Shown here in pieces: positions 1 to 8,377 of a stretch of DNA of 64,000 nt (its first letter is position 1; each line of letters begins with the position of its first letter). The notes below the pieces were generated by a model that was not told the DNA's origin, ran no database searches, and was given only the letters and a program-made list of their open reading frames with translations. The stretch is from an uncultured Helicobacter sp. Its GTDB lineage: Bacteria; Campylobacterota; Campylobacteria; Campylobacterales; Helicobacteraceae. The stretch is from assembly GCA_944325775.1 (NCBI GenBank), contig CALVBL010000005.1, positions 1 to 64,000 on the forward strand, read 5' to 3'. A program made the translations under genes and the position numbers.

Positions 1-75
1 TGGCTGGGGTAAAAGGATTCGAACCTCTGAATGCCTGGACCAAAACCAGGTGCCTTACCGCTTGGCGATACCCCA
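1..75 (-). tRNA. tRNA-Gln (UUG)
   Basis: Read on the minus strand the 75 nt fold as a complete cloverleaf. The acceptor stem is TGGGGTA paired with TACCCCA, the anticodon stem is CCTGG/CCAGG, and the loop TTTTGGT gives anticodon TTG, so glutamine. The T arm carries GGTTCGAATCC, and the discriminator G is followed by an encoded CCA. The 3' end falls exactly on base 1 of the window, so any tRNA neighbours on that side are not visible. Confidence 0.96.
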
Positions 76-149
76 CTACTTAAGGTAAAACAAATTAAAA
101 GCGTGATTATAGTGAGTTTGAATCTAAAAGTCAAGATTCTATACAGAAT

Positions 150-1595
150 TTACACGATATAGTGCGCACCTAGACTCTGCTCTCGAGCCAATGCCGAATG
201 CACGATATTTCGCGCCACGAGCAAGCGTAGCTTGAGCATACGCCCAATATTGGATTCTAGCATTACCTCTATCCCCCCAAGCGCCGCATTTAGTTTGTCT
301 TTGGTGCGCACGATCCCCACCTTTTCCCACATGATCTTGCGCAGTAGATCGCGCAGATGTGCATCACCCTCCTTTTCTAGCACACTCTCATCAAATGGAA
401 AATATCGCACCGGATTTTTGCCCACTGCACCCAATATCTCCAACGCCGCGACTTTACCAAATACAAGCCCCTCTAGGAGTGAGTTTGATGCGAGGCGATT
501 CGCCCCATGTACGCCATTATACGCACATTCCCCGATCGCATAGAGATTTGTCATGCCCTGTACTCTCGTGCTAATATCGCACAAAATCCCGCCCATGCAA
601 TAATGAAACGCTGGCGATATAGGCACAAGATCCTTTGGGATATTCAGCCTACACGCACTTAGCTCACGATAGATATTTGGGAATCTTGCGCTAAAAGATT
701 CTCTACTAAACCCTCGCAGATCTAGAAATGCCCGTTCATTATGTCTGCTGCAATAATCCACAATCGCCCTTGCCACAATATCGCGAGGTGCTAGCTCACC
801 GCGTTTATCATACTCAAATAAAAACCGATCGCCCTTAGAATCTATCACCTTGCCACCCTCACCACGCACAGCTTCACTAATGAGATATTTTCGTGCAGTG
901 CTTGTTTCTATATACACGCTTGGGTGAAACTGCAACATCTCCATATGCGCAAGTTTTAAGCCATGTTCGAGGATTATTCCATGCACATCGCCACCAATGG
1001 TATGCGCGTTAGTATGGTATTTATACAGCCCACCTATACCCCCACTTGCTAGCACGATATGATCGCTATAGATATGCACCAATCCCTTTTTGGTCTGCAC
1101 ACTCACACCATAGCAGCGATCATCTTCTAGGAGTAGATCCACCATGCGCGCACTTTTCCAGAGTGTATGCCCTAGAGAGTGCATAAGAAATGTATGTAGA
1201 TTGCGCCCAGTGCCATCTCCTCCAGAATGCACGATACGCGCGATAGAATGCCCGCCTTCTTTGGTATAGCTAAGTGCCCCACTTTCTTCTCTATCAAGTC
1301 CAAAGCCATCACTTAGTAACTCTTGTAATATCCCCAAACTCTCTGTACTAAGCTTTTGCACGCTTTGGGGGTCATTGAGCTGCGAGCCTGCGAGGATCGT
1401 ATCTTGAATATGCAATGCTATATCATCTAAATCCCGCGCTATCGTGATCCCGCCTTGCGCATAAAATGTATTGCATTCCCATGATTGGTTTTTACACAGC
1501 AGCAGCACGCGCAGATTTTTGGGCAGATGGCGCGCGCAATACAGCCCCGCCACCCCGGCACCCACGATCACGACATCATAATGCAATCTCTCCAT
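150..1595 (-). CDS. nadB: L-aspartate oxidase NadB
   Basis: FAD flavoprotein that oxidises L-aspartate to iminoaspartate, the first step of de novo NAD synthesis; NadA would take the product but is not in the window. The N-terminus has the dinucleotide fold VGAGVAGLYCARHL (residues about 10-24), then NTFYAQGGI, the HSGGDGTGR loop, EAVRGEGG and, near residue 370, GANRLASNSLLEG, all typical of the fumarate reductase/NadB family. At 481 residues it is shorter than the roughly 540 of the E. coli enzyme because the C-terminal helical part is trimmed. A GTG lies one codon upstream; I chose the ATG at 1595 because AGGAG then sits just before it, although the spacing is short. It follows the small lipoprotein gene by 5 nt, so the two are probably cotranscribed. 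Confidence 0.93.
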   Translation of the reverse strand: MERLHYDVVIVGAGVAGLYCARHLPKNLRVLLLCKNQSWECNTFYAQGGITIARDLDDIALHIQDTILAGSQLNDPQSVQKLSTESLGILQELLSDGFGLDREESGALSYTKEGGHSIARIVHSGGDGTGRNLHTFLMHSLGHTLWKSARMVDLLLEDDRCYGVSVQTKKGLVHIYSDHIVLASGGIGGLYKYHTNAHTIGGDVHGIILEHGLKLAHMEMLQFHPSVYIETSTARKYLISEAVRGEGGKVIDSKGDRFLFEYDKRGELAPRDIVARAIVDYCSRHNERAFLDLRGFSRESFSARFPNIYRELSACRLNIPKDLVPISPAFHYCMGGILCDISTRVQGMTNLYAIGECAYNGVHGANRLASNSLLEGLVFGKVAALEILGAVGKNPVRYFPFDESVLEKEGDAHLRDLLRKIMWEKVGIVRTKDKLNAALGGIEVMLESNIGRMLKLRLLVARNIVHSALAREQSLGAHYIV

Positions 1596-1600
1596 CACTC

Positions 1601-1789
1601 CTAATCCCCCTCATCTTCGCTAAGACTCGTGGAATGTATGCTTTTGATGCTATTTTGCGGTGTGGTTTGGGTATGTTGTGAATCTACCCCAGACTTAGCC
1701 TCGCTTCGTTCATAATAAGGCTTAGACTTATACCCACAGCCCGCCATCGCACCACTTAGCAGCACAATCCCCAAAAAATATGCTATCAT
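1601..1789 (-). CDS. Small lipoprotein, possibly LptM-like
   Basis: A 62-residue protein with a signal peptide (MIAYFLGIVLLSG) and a cysteine in the context AMAGCGYKS at residue 18, a plausible lipobox. After the cysteine comes CGYKSKPYY and then a hydrophilic Ser/Thr-rich tail. The short length and the CGYK start recall the LptM (YifL) family, which helps assemble LptD, but similarity over so few residues is weak evidence. The frame continues upstream to a TTG at 1813; the ATG at 1789 puts the signal peptide at the N-terminus. Its start lies 6 nt from the divergent gene at 1796, so the two promoters must overlap the opposite coding regions. No clear ribosome binding site is visible. Confidence 0.55.
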   Translation of the reverse strand: MIAYFLGIVLLSGAMAGCGYKSKPYYERSEAKSGVDSQHTQTTPQNSIKSIHSTSLSEDEGD

Positions 1790-1795
1790 TGCGCT

Positions 1796-2242
1796 ATGAA
1801 AGATTCTAAGCAAATCATCTCCTTTCTCAAATCGCAGCCCGAGTTTTCTAAACTCCTCTTAAAAGATGAGATAAATCTCTTCAAAGCCGCGTATTTCACG
1901 CCATATCTACAAGAGCAAATTCTCTTTATTTTTGTCAAAAACCAAACACTCTTTTTCGCTGCCAAACACCCAGCATTTTGTCAAGAGTTTAATTATACAC
2001 ACAAGCACATAATACAGACTTTAAGGCAATATCCCCAAAAATTCCCAACCCTAAGCACACTCAAGGAAGCAAAAGCCTATGTCCCACGCCATATCCTAGA
2101 GCCAAAGACACTCCTACATACAGAATCTAAACGCTACTTTAGCGAGCATTCAAAAGGTGAGTTTGTCAATCACTGCCACAATCCTAGATTGCATGAACTA
2201 TTCGAAAAGCTCCGCCTTGCGATCTTGCGCAACCAAGAGTGA
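1796..2242 (+). CDS. Hypothetical protein, possibly DUF721/DciA-like
   Basis: A 148-residue soluble protein with no signal peptide or membrane segment. The stretch QILFIFVKNQTLFFAAKHPA (about residues 41-60) followed by EFNYTHKHI resembles the small DUF721 proteins of Campylobacterota, which are thought to include DciA, the loader of the replicative helicase; this is pattern similarity only. The C-terminal half is polar and unrecognised. The gene stands alone, divergent from the lipoprotein gene and followed by 100 nt before the transporter. I cannot assign a function with confidence. Confidence 0.5.
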   Translation: MKDSKQIISFLKSQPEFSKLLLKDEINLFKAAYFTPYLQEQILFIFVKNQTLFFAAKHPAFCQEFNYTHKHIIQTLRQYPQKFPTLSTLKEAKAYVPRHILEPKTLLHTESKRYFSEHSKGEFVNHCHNPRLHELFEKLRLAILRNQE

Positions 2243-2343
2243 TCAATGGCATTTGCCTTAGATTCGAAGGTTTTTTTGGATTCTAGATTCTTTATATTAG
2301 ATTCTGTGTATTTCACTCTCATAGCAAGCATTAGGAGGCTGTG

Positions 2344-3503
2344 ATGTCCAAAAAATGGTATTTTTGGCTAAGTTTAGCAATGCTCATATCCATCTCGCTC
2401 AATCTCCGCGCACCCATCAACGCGCTAGGTCCTATGGTGGAGAGTATCAAGGAGCATTATGGTATCTCATCGGCTACCTTTGGGCTTTTGAGTGCGATTC
2501 CTGTCGTGGCGTTTGGGAGCATTTCGTTTATCGTATCGTATTTTTCTAATATCAAGATTCTCTTTATCGCGCTTTGTTCGGTCGCGCTGGGTGAGATCAC
2601 GCGTAGCTATGGAGGCATGGTCGGACTATTTGTGGGCACGGCGTTTATCGGTGCGGGCATAGCTGTGGCAAATGTACTGCTACCGGGTTTTGTCAAAAAG
2701 AAATTTCCTCAAAAAACCACGGCGATGATGGCGCTGTATTCGTTCGTGCTCAATATCTCCTCGGTGCTTGGGATCTGGCTCGCCCTGCCGCTTGCCTATA
2801 ATCTTGGTGTGCTGCATGCTTTGGCGTTTTGGCTCATTTTTAGCATGCTTAGTATCATTCTCTATATTCCAGAAATACGCAACAAGCGCATTTCACGCAC
2901 CAAAGTCCGCCCCAAGCGCACAAAAAGCCTTATGCGTGAGTGGGCGCGTGGAAAATCACGATTTTTATGGGCTTGCAGGGATTTTTGGCATACACCACAT
3001 TCGCGTGGTTGCCTGCTATCATCGCGCACAAGGGCTATGGGCTGGAATATGGCACTAAGATTTTGCTCTATTCGCAGTTTGTGTGCGTGCCTGTGGCGTT
3101 TGTGGGTCCTCTGCTACTAGGGGCATTGCGCGAAAAGTATAAAAGTATGTATATGGCGTTTTTGTGTAGTTTGTATGTGGTGGGGTATGCGTGCGTACTC
3201 TTTGGAGATAGTAAATGGGCGATGTATGCGACTATCGTGTGTCTTGGGATACCTATGGGCGGGGTGTTTGGGCTCGCACTGCTCTTTATCTCTCAAAAAA
3301 GTGGCTCGGTGCTAGTAGCGACGAAACTCTCGGCTATGGTGCAAGGTTTTGGCTATCTCATAGCAGCTAGTGGTCCCTTTGCCATAGGGTTTTTATACGA
3401 TCATTTTGGGAGTTATACTTATGGAATCTTGCTCGTGCTGTGTGTAGCACTCGCGCTTAATATCGCTGGGATCTTAGCCCATAAGACGAAAGTGATTTAT
3501 TAG
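2344..3503 (+). pseudogene. MFS transporter (CynX/NimT type), frameshifted
   Basis: Two adjoining plus-strand frames together encode one twelve-helix major facilitator protein of about 387 residues. The first part starts at ATG 2344 behind AGGAGG and carries LNLRAPINALGPMV and repeated hydrophobic segments; it leaves frame near 2937-2945. The second part, in the next frame, resumes with GAWKITIFMGLQGF, which is how the second half of CynX-family proteins begins, and runs to 3503. A TGA at 2937-2939 in the second frame shows that the lesion lies downstream of the A5 run at 2922, so loss of one base between 2937 and 2945 explains it best. There is no long homopolymer, so this looks like a true mutation or a sequencing error rather than phase variation. 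Substrate unknown; cyanate or nitroimidazole names of the family should not be transferred. Confidence 0.75.
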
Positions 3504-3565
3504 AATCTCATCTCACCAGCGACATTATAGAATCTAAAAAAACTAAAGCCCTAGAATCCTGACAA

Positions 3566-3650
3566 TGTATGAACGCGCAGCGGAGCGAGTGGGGATTCAT
3601 TCCCCACGAGCGATATCAATTTGCTGTAAGCAAATTGCGTTAAATGATAG
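3566..3650 (+). repeat. Two-hairpin intergenic repeat, copy A
   Basis: Starts with TGTATGAACGCG, then AGCGGAGCGA. Hairpin 1 is GTGGGGA (3589-3595) paired with TCCCCAC (3601-3607), loop TTCAT. The linker GAGCGATAT leads to hairpin 2, CAATTTGC (3617-3624) paired with GCAAATTG (3630-3637), followed by TTAAATGATAG. The 62 nt to its left, starting directly at the transporter stop, look like an eroded form of the left module seen at copies B, D and E. Confidence 0.85.
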
Positions 3651-3664
3651 ATTCAAGGTGGATT

Positions 3665-3729
3665 TATAGAACCTACTCCATTGCCAAACCGCGCTCCTGA
3701 CGCGCTGACACCAAACAATCACAGAATCT
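3665..3729 (+). repeat. Left module of the compound repeat, at copy B
   Basis: Begins with TATAGAACCT, contains CCATTGCCAAACCGCG, TCCTGACGCG and GACACCAAACAATC, and ends in AGAATCT. The same blocks recur in the same order at 49219-49283 and 54209-54273, each time just left of a two-hairpin copy. CGCG on both sides of CTCCTGA could pair, but this is not kept in the other copies. Confidence 0.75.
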
Positions 3730-3743
3730 CGCCCTAGATTCTC

Positions 3744-3827
3744 TGTATGCACGCGCAGCGGAGGGGTGAGAGGCTTTGCCTTGAAACCCCGATAAACAAG
3801 AACGCAGTTCTTGCATCAAAATGATAG
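3744..3827 (+). repeat. Two-hairpin intergenic repeat, copy B (variant)
   Basis: Starts with TGTATGCACGCG and AGCGGAG like the others, but hairpin 1 is replaced by a different stem: GGGGT (3763-3767) with ACCCC (3786-3790), and inside it AGGC with GCCT. Hairpin 2 is CAAGAAC (3797-3803) paired with GTTCTTG (3807-3813). It ends GCATCAAAATGATAG, 2 nt before the stop codon of the convergent phoH gene. The fold is kept although the sequence is not. Confidence 0.75.
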
Positions 3828-3829
3828 AT

Positions 3830-5401
3830 TCACTCAAAATCCCCAAACCATCGCGCGATGTCGCTGCGTATGGTTTGGCGTAGCTGCATAGCGGCTATCA
3901 TATCATCGCTTACGGCTTTTTGGAGCAGGCTTAGCGCACCATTGCGGAATTTGCTAAGATATGGGTGATCTATCTGCGCCCAATCCCCCAAAAACACGAT
4001 CCTACTTCCCTCGCCAACCCTCGTGCCGATGAGCTTAATCGTCGCGTTTGAGGCGTTTTGGACTTCATCAAAGATGATGAATTTATTAGCAATGGTAATG
4101 CCGCGCGCGTGGGCGATGTCTAGCACCTCGATTTTGTGCTTTTGCAAAAAATACTCGGTGGCTTCCATCTTTTCGATACTTTTGACTTCGCCGCGGTATT
4201 CTATGCGCTTAGCCAGCGAGCCCTGCTGGAGCTTGTCAATCATACAATTTATCGCGCTATAGAGTGGATACATAAAATAGCTTAGCTTTTGGCTCTCATC
4301 GCCTTTGCGGAATCCTAGCTCGGCTTCTTTGTCGGTGGCTGTGACGGTGTTGCGCAGGTAGATGATACCCTCCACACTGCCGTTTTTGAGCAGGGTTAGC
4401 CCCGCTTGCAGCGCGATGAGCGTCTTGCCGCTGCCGGTGGCTCCTGTAACGATACTGATGAGATTTTTAGGGTGCAAGAGCATGGCATAGAGCATTTTTT
4501 GCTCTAGATTTGCCGGTGTGATGTAGGGCTTATGATCGGCGATTATCTCATCGAGATTGGCGATCTCGCATTTGCCATCGATTTTGAATCCAAAGTGTTT
4601 TTTGCCCGTGCGATACATCGAACTATCGGTATTATCAAGCTCGATGAGCTCTAGTAGGCTCCAGTTTGTGAGTTTGCTAAATGCTTCTGTGGATTCTAGT
4701 GCGCTTAGATTCTCGTTTTTGTGAATCTCAAAGCTCTGCCAAAAGTCTATTTTCTCGGGATTTTCGACACGATCTCTAAAGAGTGATTGGGCATTGAGAT
4801 TTTGCGTGAGTGCACGGATTTTGAGTGAGATGTCGTTGGTAAGAAGCGTGAGATTGTAGTCTTTAGCGATGGTGATGATTTTAGTATCATTGAGGCTACG
4901 CTCCTCGTGAGGCAGATCATAATGCGGGCGATAAATAAGTGTGATGGGGATATGCTGGGCATTGTGTGTGAAGTATATTTGTCTCATGTAGTCATTGTGT
5001 TGATTGCAAGTTTGTGTATCACAAGTCTGCTTATCAGCGGTGTGAGCTAAGCCTCCACCACCTCCGCTGCACTCGCATATATTATCCGAATCTATGGGCT
5101 TAGATTCTGTAATGTCGCTGGTGTCTATAGATTCTATGCTTTCATCGCAAGAGCCGTGTGCCTCTAAAGAAATTGTGTGCTTTGAAGAATCTTCGCTCTG
5201 CATATCACCTGTGTGAAGATTGCGGAAAAACTCACGCACAAAGTAGCCCATCTCATTCATCAAATCCTTTTTCTTATCGAGCTCATCGATGATGGTGTCA
5301 GAGAGGTAGAGAGTGTTTGCGCCATTTTGATACAGATACACGATGTTTTGGATATCATCGAGGATCACGGAGGTATCGAGCAAGTAGGATTTAGTCTTCA
5401 A
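3830..5401 (-). CDS. PIN domain-PhoH ATPase fusion
   Basis: A 523-residue cytoplasmic protein. The N-terminus is a PIN nuclease domain (LLDTSVILDD at residues 7-16, then acidic positions such as DELDKK and LTNDISLK). The C-terminal half is a PhoH-type P-loop ATPase with Walker A GATGSGKT near residue 319 and Walker B FIIFDEVQNA, then GDWAQID. Family members of this YlaK type are thought to act on RNA, with the PIN domain cutting and PhoH unwinding. Between the lobes of the PIN region, about residues 72-128, is a Ser/Cys/Gly-rich low-complexity insert with GGGGG. The start is TTG at 5401, preceded by AAGG at 7 nt and directly by an in-frame TGA, so no upstream start is possible. Confidence 0.88.
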   Translation of the reverse strand: MKTKSYLLDTSVILDDIQNIVYLYQNGANTLYLSDTIIDELDKKKDLMNEMGYFVREFFRNLHTGDMQSEDSSKHTISLEAHGSCDESIESIDTSDITESKPIDSDNICECSGGGGGLAHTADKQTCDTQTCNQHNDYMRQIYFTHNAQHIPITLIYRPHYDLPHEERSLNDTKIITIAKDYNLTLLTNDISLKIRALTQNLNAQSLFRDRVENPEKIDFWQSFEIHKNENLSALESTEAFSKLTNWSLLELIELDNTDSSMYRTGKKHFGFKIDGKCEIANLDEIIADHKPYITPANLEQKMLYAMLLHPKNLISIVTGATGSGKTLIALQAGLTLLKNGSVEGIIYLRNTVTATDKEAELGFRKGDESQKLSYFMYPLYSAINCMIDKLQQGSLAKRIEYRGEVKSIEKMEATEYFLQKHKIEVLDIAHARGITIANKFIIFDEVQNASNATIKLIGTRVGEGSRIVFLGDWAQIDHPYLSKFRNGALSLLQKAVSDDMIAAMQLRQTIRSDIARWFGDFE

Positions 5402-5493
5402 TCAGCAACCTTGTGGTAAAATCTCACCCGAGATTGTAGCGAAGTTTTGCTAAAGTCTCACACATACCATTTTGTAATTCTTAAGGAGAAATT

Positions 5494-5991
5494 ATGTCAG
5501 TAACATTCAAAGGAAATGCAGTCGATCTTAGTGGCAATGTGCTCAATGTAGGCGATAGCGCGCCCAAAGTAGAGCTTGTAGCGGGGGATTTGAGCATCAA
5601 AAGTGTGGGCGGAGCCAGCGGAAAATATCAGATCATCAATGTCGTGCCATCACTTGATACGGGCGTATGCGCTACCCAAACACGCACTTTTAACCAAAGA
5701 GCCGCGAGTTTGCCTAATGCAGAGGTGTTCGTGATCTCGCTTGATTTGCCTTTTGCACAGGGGAGATTCTGTAGCACAGAGGGGATTGATAAGGTCGTGG
5801 CATTGAGTGATTTTAGGGCTAAGGTATTTGGTCAAGCCTATGGCGTGGTATTGGCTGGATCGCCATTGGAGGGATTGCTCACACGCGCGGTATTTGTGGT
5901 GGATCCAAATGGCAAGATCGTGCATAAAGAAATCGTGAGCGAAATCACTACCGAGCCAAACTACGACGCGGCACTTAGTGCGGTGAAATAG
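5494..5991 (+). CDS. tpx: Thiol peroxidase Tpx
   Basis: Cytoplasmic atypical 2-Cys peroxiredoxin of 165 residues that reduces hydrogen and alkyl peroxides with thioredoxin. The peroxidatic Cys59 lies in PSLDTGVCATQT and the resolving Cys93 in GRFCSTEG, the usual Tpx spacing. The N-terminal VTFKGNAVDL is also characteristic. The start ATG follows AAGGAG by 6 nt. It diverges from phoH with about 90 nt between; the next gene starts 2 nt after its stop and is probably cotranscribed. Confidence 0.96.
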   Translation: MSVTFKGNAVDLSGNVLNVGDSAPKVELVAGDLSIKSVGGASGKYQIINVVPSLDTGVCATQTRTFNQRAASLPNAEVFVISLDLPFAQGRFCSTEGIDKVVALSDFRAKVFGQAYGVVLAGSPLEGLLTRAVFVVDPNGKIVHKEIVSEITTEPNYDAALSAVK

Positions 5992-5993
5992 TT

Positions 5994-6404
5994 ATGTGTG
6001 ATTTGCAAGCGGTCGTGGAGTTTATCGATGCTTGTGGCTTGGGGTTTTTGAGTACGAAAGGCACTTGTGGTAATCCACGAGTGCGCCCCGTGCAAAGTAT
6101 CCTCTATCACAATAACCGAATCTACTTTGCCACCGCGATAACAAAAAATTTCTACAAACATATCCAAAATCACCCGGGCATAGAATATTGTGCATGTGCG
6201 CAAGATGGGAGTTTTTTGCGTTTGCGTGGGGAGGCGAGAGTCGCCCAACACACAGATGCTAAGGAGGCAATGCTACTCAAATATCCCGCTGTGCGCGAGA
6301 TCTATGGGGATGCGAGCAATCCAGAATTTGCGGTGTTTTATCTAGAAAATATCAGCGCACAGCTTGAAGATTCTAAAGGGCAGCGCACGCAGCTCAAAGC
6401 TTGA
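5994..6404 (+). CDS. Pyridoxamine 5'-phosphate oxidase-family flavin-binding protein
   Basis: A 136-residue protein with the split-barrel fold of the PNPOx-like family: GFLSTKGTCGNPRVRPVQSI near residues 18-37, then NNRIYFATA and KNFYKHIQNHPGIEYC, and RLRGEARV. Such proteins bind FMN or similar cofactors, and many are small reductases; the substrate here is unknown. Start ATG lies 2 nt after tpx, suggesting shared transcription, which would fit a redox role but does not prove it. It is too short and too divergent to be PdxH itself. Confidence 0.75.
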   Translation: MCDLQAVVEFIDACGLGFLSTKGTCGNPRVRPVQSILYHNNRIYFATAITKNFYKHIQNHPGIEYCACAQDGSFLRLRGEARVAQHTDAKEAMLLKYPAVREIYGDASNPEFAVFYLENISAQLEDSKGQRTQLKA

Positions 6405-6461
6405 TTTAGGACTTTGATTCAATAAGGCTAAGCAAAACACGAAATATCCCAAAGGAGGCGT

Positions 6462-7370
6462 ATGGAGCGCACGGAGCGATTTTATACATTGGCGATGTTT
6501 TTTGCTATGCTGCTTTGGGCGGTGTCTTGGCCCTGCTCGAAGATTCTCACTCACCAAGCCCACCCTTATCTTATTGCGCTTATGCGTTTTGCGCTGGTGT
6601 GGGTGTGTATCCTGCCACTGATGGTGGTTTTTAGGATTTCTTTTAAACTTTCAAAATACCAATTTGTCTTCGTGTGTATCGCTGGAGTGTTTAATGCCCT
6701 GTATTCTTTGCTATTTTTTCAAGGGCTGACTTTTGGCGATGCGGGGCGTGCAGGTGTGATCACTACGACACTCTCACCCATTTTTGGATCATTGATTAGC
6801 ATGGTTTTTGGGGGTGTGTATGTGAGTGTGCGTGAGAAGCTTGGGCTTGTGTTGGGATTGGTATCTGGGGTATTTTTGCTCCATATAGAGACTCTCTCCT
6901 CGCTGTTCAATCCTTTCAATCTCTTTTTTATCGGTGCAGCACTTGCTTGGAGCTTTGTCACACTTGTGAGCAAAAAGGCGCTCTTGCATCCGTTGAAATT
7001 TAATTGCTATGTTTCATTTGTGAGTGCGCTGCTTTTCCTCCCGTATCTTGCGCTAGGTGAGGGGATAGGGGAGAGTTTGAAGGCTGTAGATTCTGTATTT
7101 TGGGTGTGTTTTTTGGTCGTGAGTATTCTTTCGGTGGTGGTGGCGACGAGTATTTTTTATAAAGGCGTGGAGGTGCTGGGCGTGCATAAAGGTGGGAGTT
7201 TCTTGCTGCTTGTGCCGGTATTTGCGCTGGTGCTGTCGTTTTTTATGCTTGATGAGAGCCCCGATGTGCGCACACTCATAGGTTGTGCGTTGGCAATTAG
7301 CGCGATTTATATGCTAAGTCTTTATGAGATTTCGCATATACGCTGGCTCAAAAGACTATTTGTGGGTTAG
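6462..7370 (+). CDS. DMT-superfamily (EamA) transporter
   Basis: A 302-residue inner-membrane protein with about ten hydrophobic helices in two EamA repeats. MLLWAVSWPCSKIL near residue 18 opens the first repeat, with GLTFGDAGRAGVITTTLSPI further on, and the second begins at IGAALAWSFVTLVSKKAL. Members export metabolites or amino acids; the substrate cannot be read from the sequence. AGGAGG stands 4 nt before the ATG. It is the only plus-strand gene before the minus-strand glycan locus. Confidence 0.85.
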   Translation: MERTERFYTLAMFFAMLLWAVSWPCSKILTHQAHPYLIALMRFALVWVCILPLMVVFRISFKLSKYQFVFVCIAGVFNALYSLLFFQGLTFGDAGRAGVITTTLSPIFGSLISMVFGGVYVSVREKLGLVLGLVSGVFLLHIETLSSLFNPFNLFFIGAALAWSFVTLVSKKALLHPLKFNCYVSFVSALLFLPYLALGEGIGESLKAVDSVFWVCFLVVSILSVVVATSIFYKGVEVLGVHKGGSFLLLVPVFALVLSFFMLDESPDVRTLIGCALAISAIYMLSLYEISHIRWLKRLFVG

Positions 7371-7506
7371 TTCTGCGCCCTAACTATTTCCTAGAATTTT
7401 GTTGGGCTGAAGCGCGTGGCACTTGCATTGCTATGAGGGCTGTGTGATGTGCAAGCGTGATTTATCGCGCATTATTGTGGGGAGGTTTGCATTGCTGGTC
7501 GCATCA

Positions 7507-8361
7507 TCACTGGCATTTGTGTTTTAAAATCGCTCGTTTGCAGATTCTAGCAAGCGGACGCAATGGCTCTAGAGCTAAGATAAATGGGTAGATAGCTTTG
7601 CTTAGTGCTACCCCCCCCCCTATTAGAATCTCAGAAGCCTTTCTAGATTTGATAAAAATCTGCACATATTCCGCGCCCTTGATATTTCCGAGTTTTTTAA
7701 GTCCAAAAAATCTCGCAAGGAAGTTAAAAGTGTAGCGAAAATGGAAGTTTTTGGGCAAGTGGCATTCTATCACGGGATAAAAGCAATTACCTATAAGTGC
7801 TTCGCCACCGGGCTTTAGTGAATCTAGCATTTCTCCAAAAGTTGTCATAGGATCATTGACATGCTCTAATACATCGGTGCTAACAAGGCAGTCATATTTT
7901 TCTGGCTCCAATACATCAACAAACCTGATATTTGCAAAGTTTTGGATATATTTTTTGCCATACACGCTTGGGAATGGCTCATAAATCTCAATTTGTGCAT
8001 TTGGGCAGACTTTGGCAATCTCCCCCGCGAGCGTGCCAAACCCGCCGCCATAATCACAGATTTTTTCAAAGTTTTTGCTGGCAATATAGCGCGCAATGGA
8101 TTCTCGGATACTAAAGCTTAGTTTGTCATATTGTGTGAAGAGCCCATTTAGAATCCATACTGGGTGTGCATAATACGCTCCGATTTTGTCCCAATCAAGC
8201 TTTTTGTTATCACAGCCCATTTCTTCCCAAACCTGATTGACCAGATACCACATCTGCTCCACATCATCGCTAATATTTGGGTCTTGTGAATCTAGGAGTG
8301 CTTGCAATGCTGCTCTGTCCTTTGGTTCTAATTCTATTTTGTCTAAGTCTATGTCTATCAT
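7507..8361 (-). CDS. Class I SAM-dependent methyltransferase, phase-variable (in frame)
   Basis: A 284-residue cytoplasmic methyltransferase. SAM motif I is CDYGGGFGTLAGE (102-114), an acidic residue follows in IEIYEP, and STDVLEHVNDP (161-171) and LKPGGEALIG complete the Rossmann core. It lies next to a polysaccharide deacetylase and a second methyltransferase, so it probably methylates a surface glycan or its lipid carrier; that is inferred from context. A tract of ten G on the coding strand encodes Gly248-Gly250 near the C-terminus, so a change in tract length would replace the last 35 or so residues. The frame extends upstream, but ATG 8361 has AGGAG at 5 nt and is preferred. Confidence 0.8.
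   Translation of the reverse strand: MIDIDLDKIELEPKDRAALQALLDSQDPNISDDVEQMWYLVNQVWEEMGCDNKKLDWDKIGAYYAHPVWILNGLFTQYDKLSFSIRESIARYIASKNFEKICDYGGGFGTLAGEIAKVCPNAQIEIYEPFPSVYGKKYIQNFANIRFVDVLEPEKYDCLVSTDVLEHVNDPMTTFGEMLDSLKPGGEALIGNCFYPVIECHLPKNFHFRYTFNFLARFFGLKKLGNIKGAEYVQIFIKSRKASEILIGGGVALSKAIYPFILALEPLRPLARICKRAILKHKCQ
7611..7620 (-). repeat. Homopolymer G10 (C10 on plus strand) contingency tract
   Basis: Ten consecutive C on the plus strand, inside the 3' part of the methyltransferase gene. In the coding direction it reads GGG GGG GGG G and keeps the frame. Tracts of this length slip readily in Helicobacter and Campylobacter and switch genes on and off. Confidence 0.85.
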
Positions 8362-8377
8362 AACAGCTCCTTTGTGC

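Larger units (their letters stand above)
3504..3829. other. Intergenic region holding two structured repeats
   Basis: This 326-nt gap lies between the 3' ends of two convergent genes. It is filled almost completely by copies A and B of the two-hairpin repeat family, described separately. I see no open frame with a ribosome binding site. Confidence 0.8.

Noticed and set aside
3566..3650. The two-hairpin elements as CRISPR repeats or as intrinsic terminators
   Set aside because: They are dispersed, not in an array with spacers. Hairpin 2 is followed by A-rich rather than T-rich sequence, so they do not look like plus-strand terminators; on the minus strand a T-rich run would follow but no minus gene ends there except phoH near copy B.
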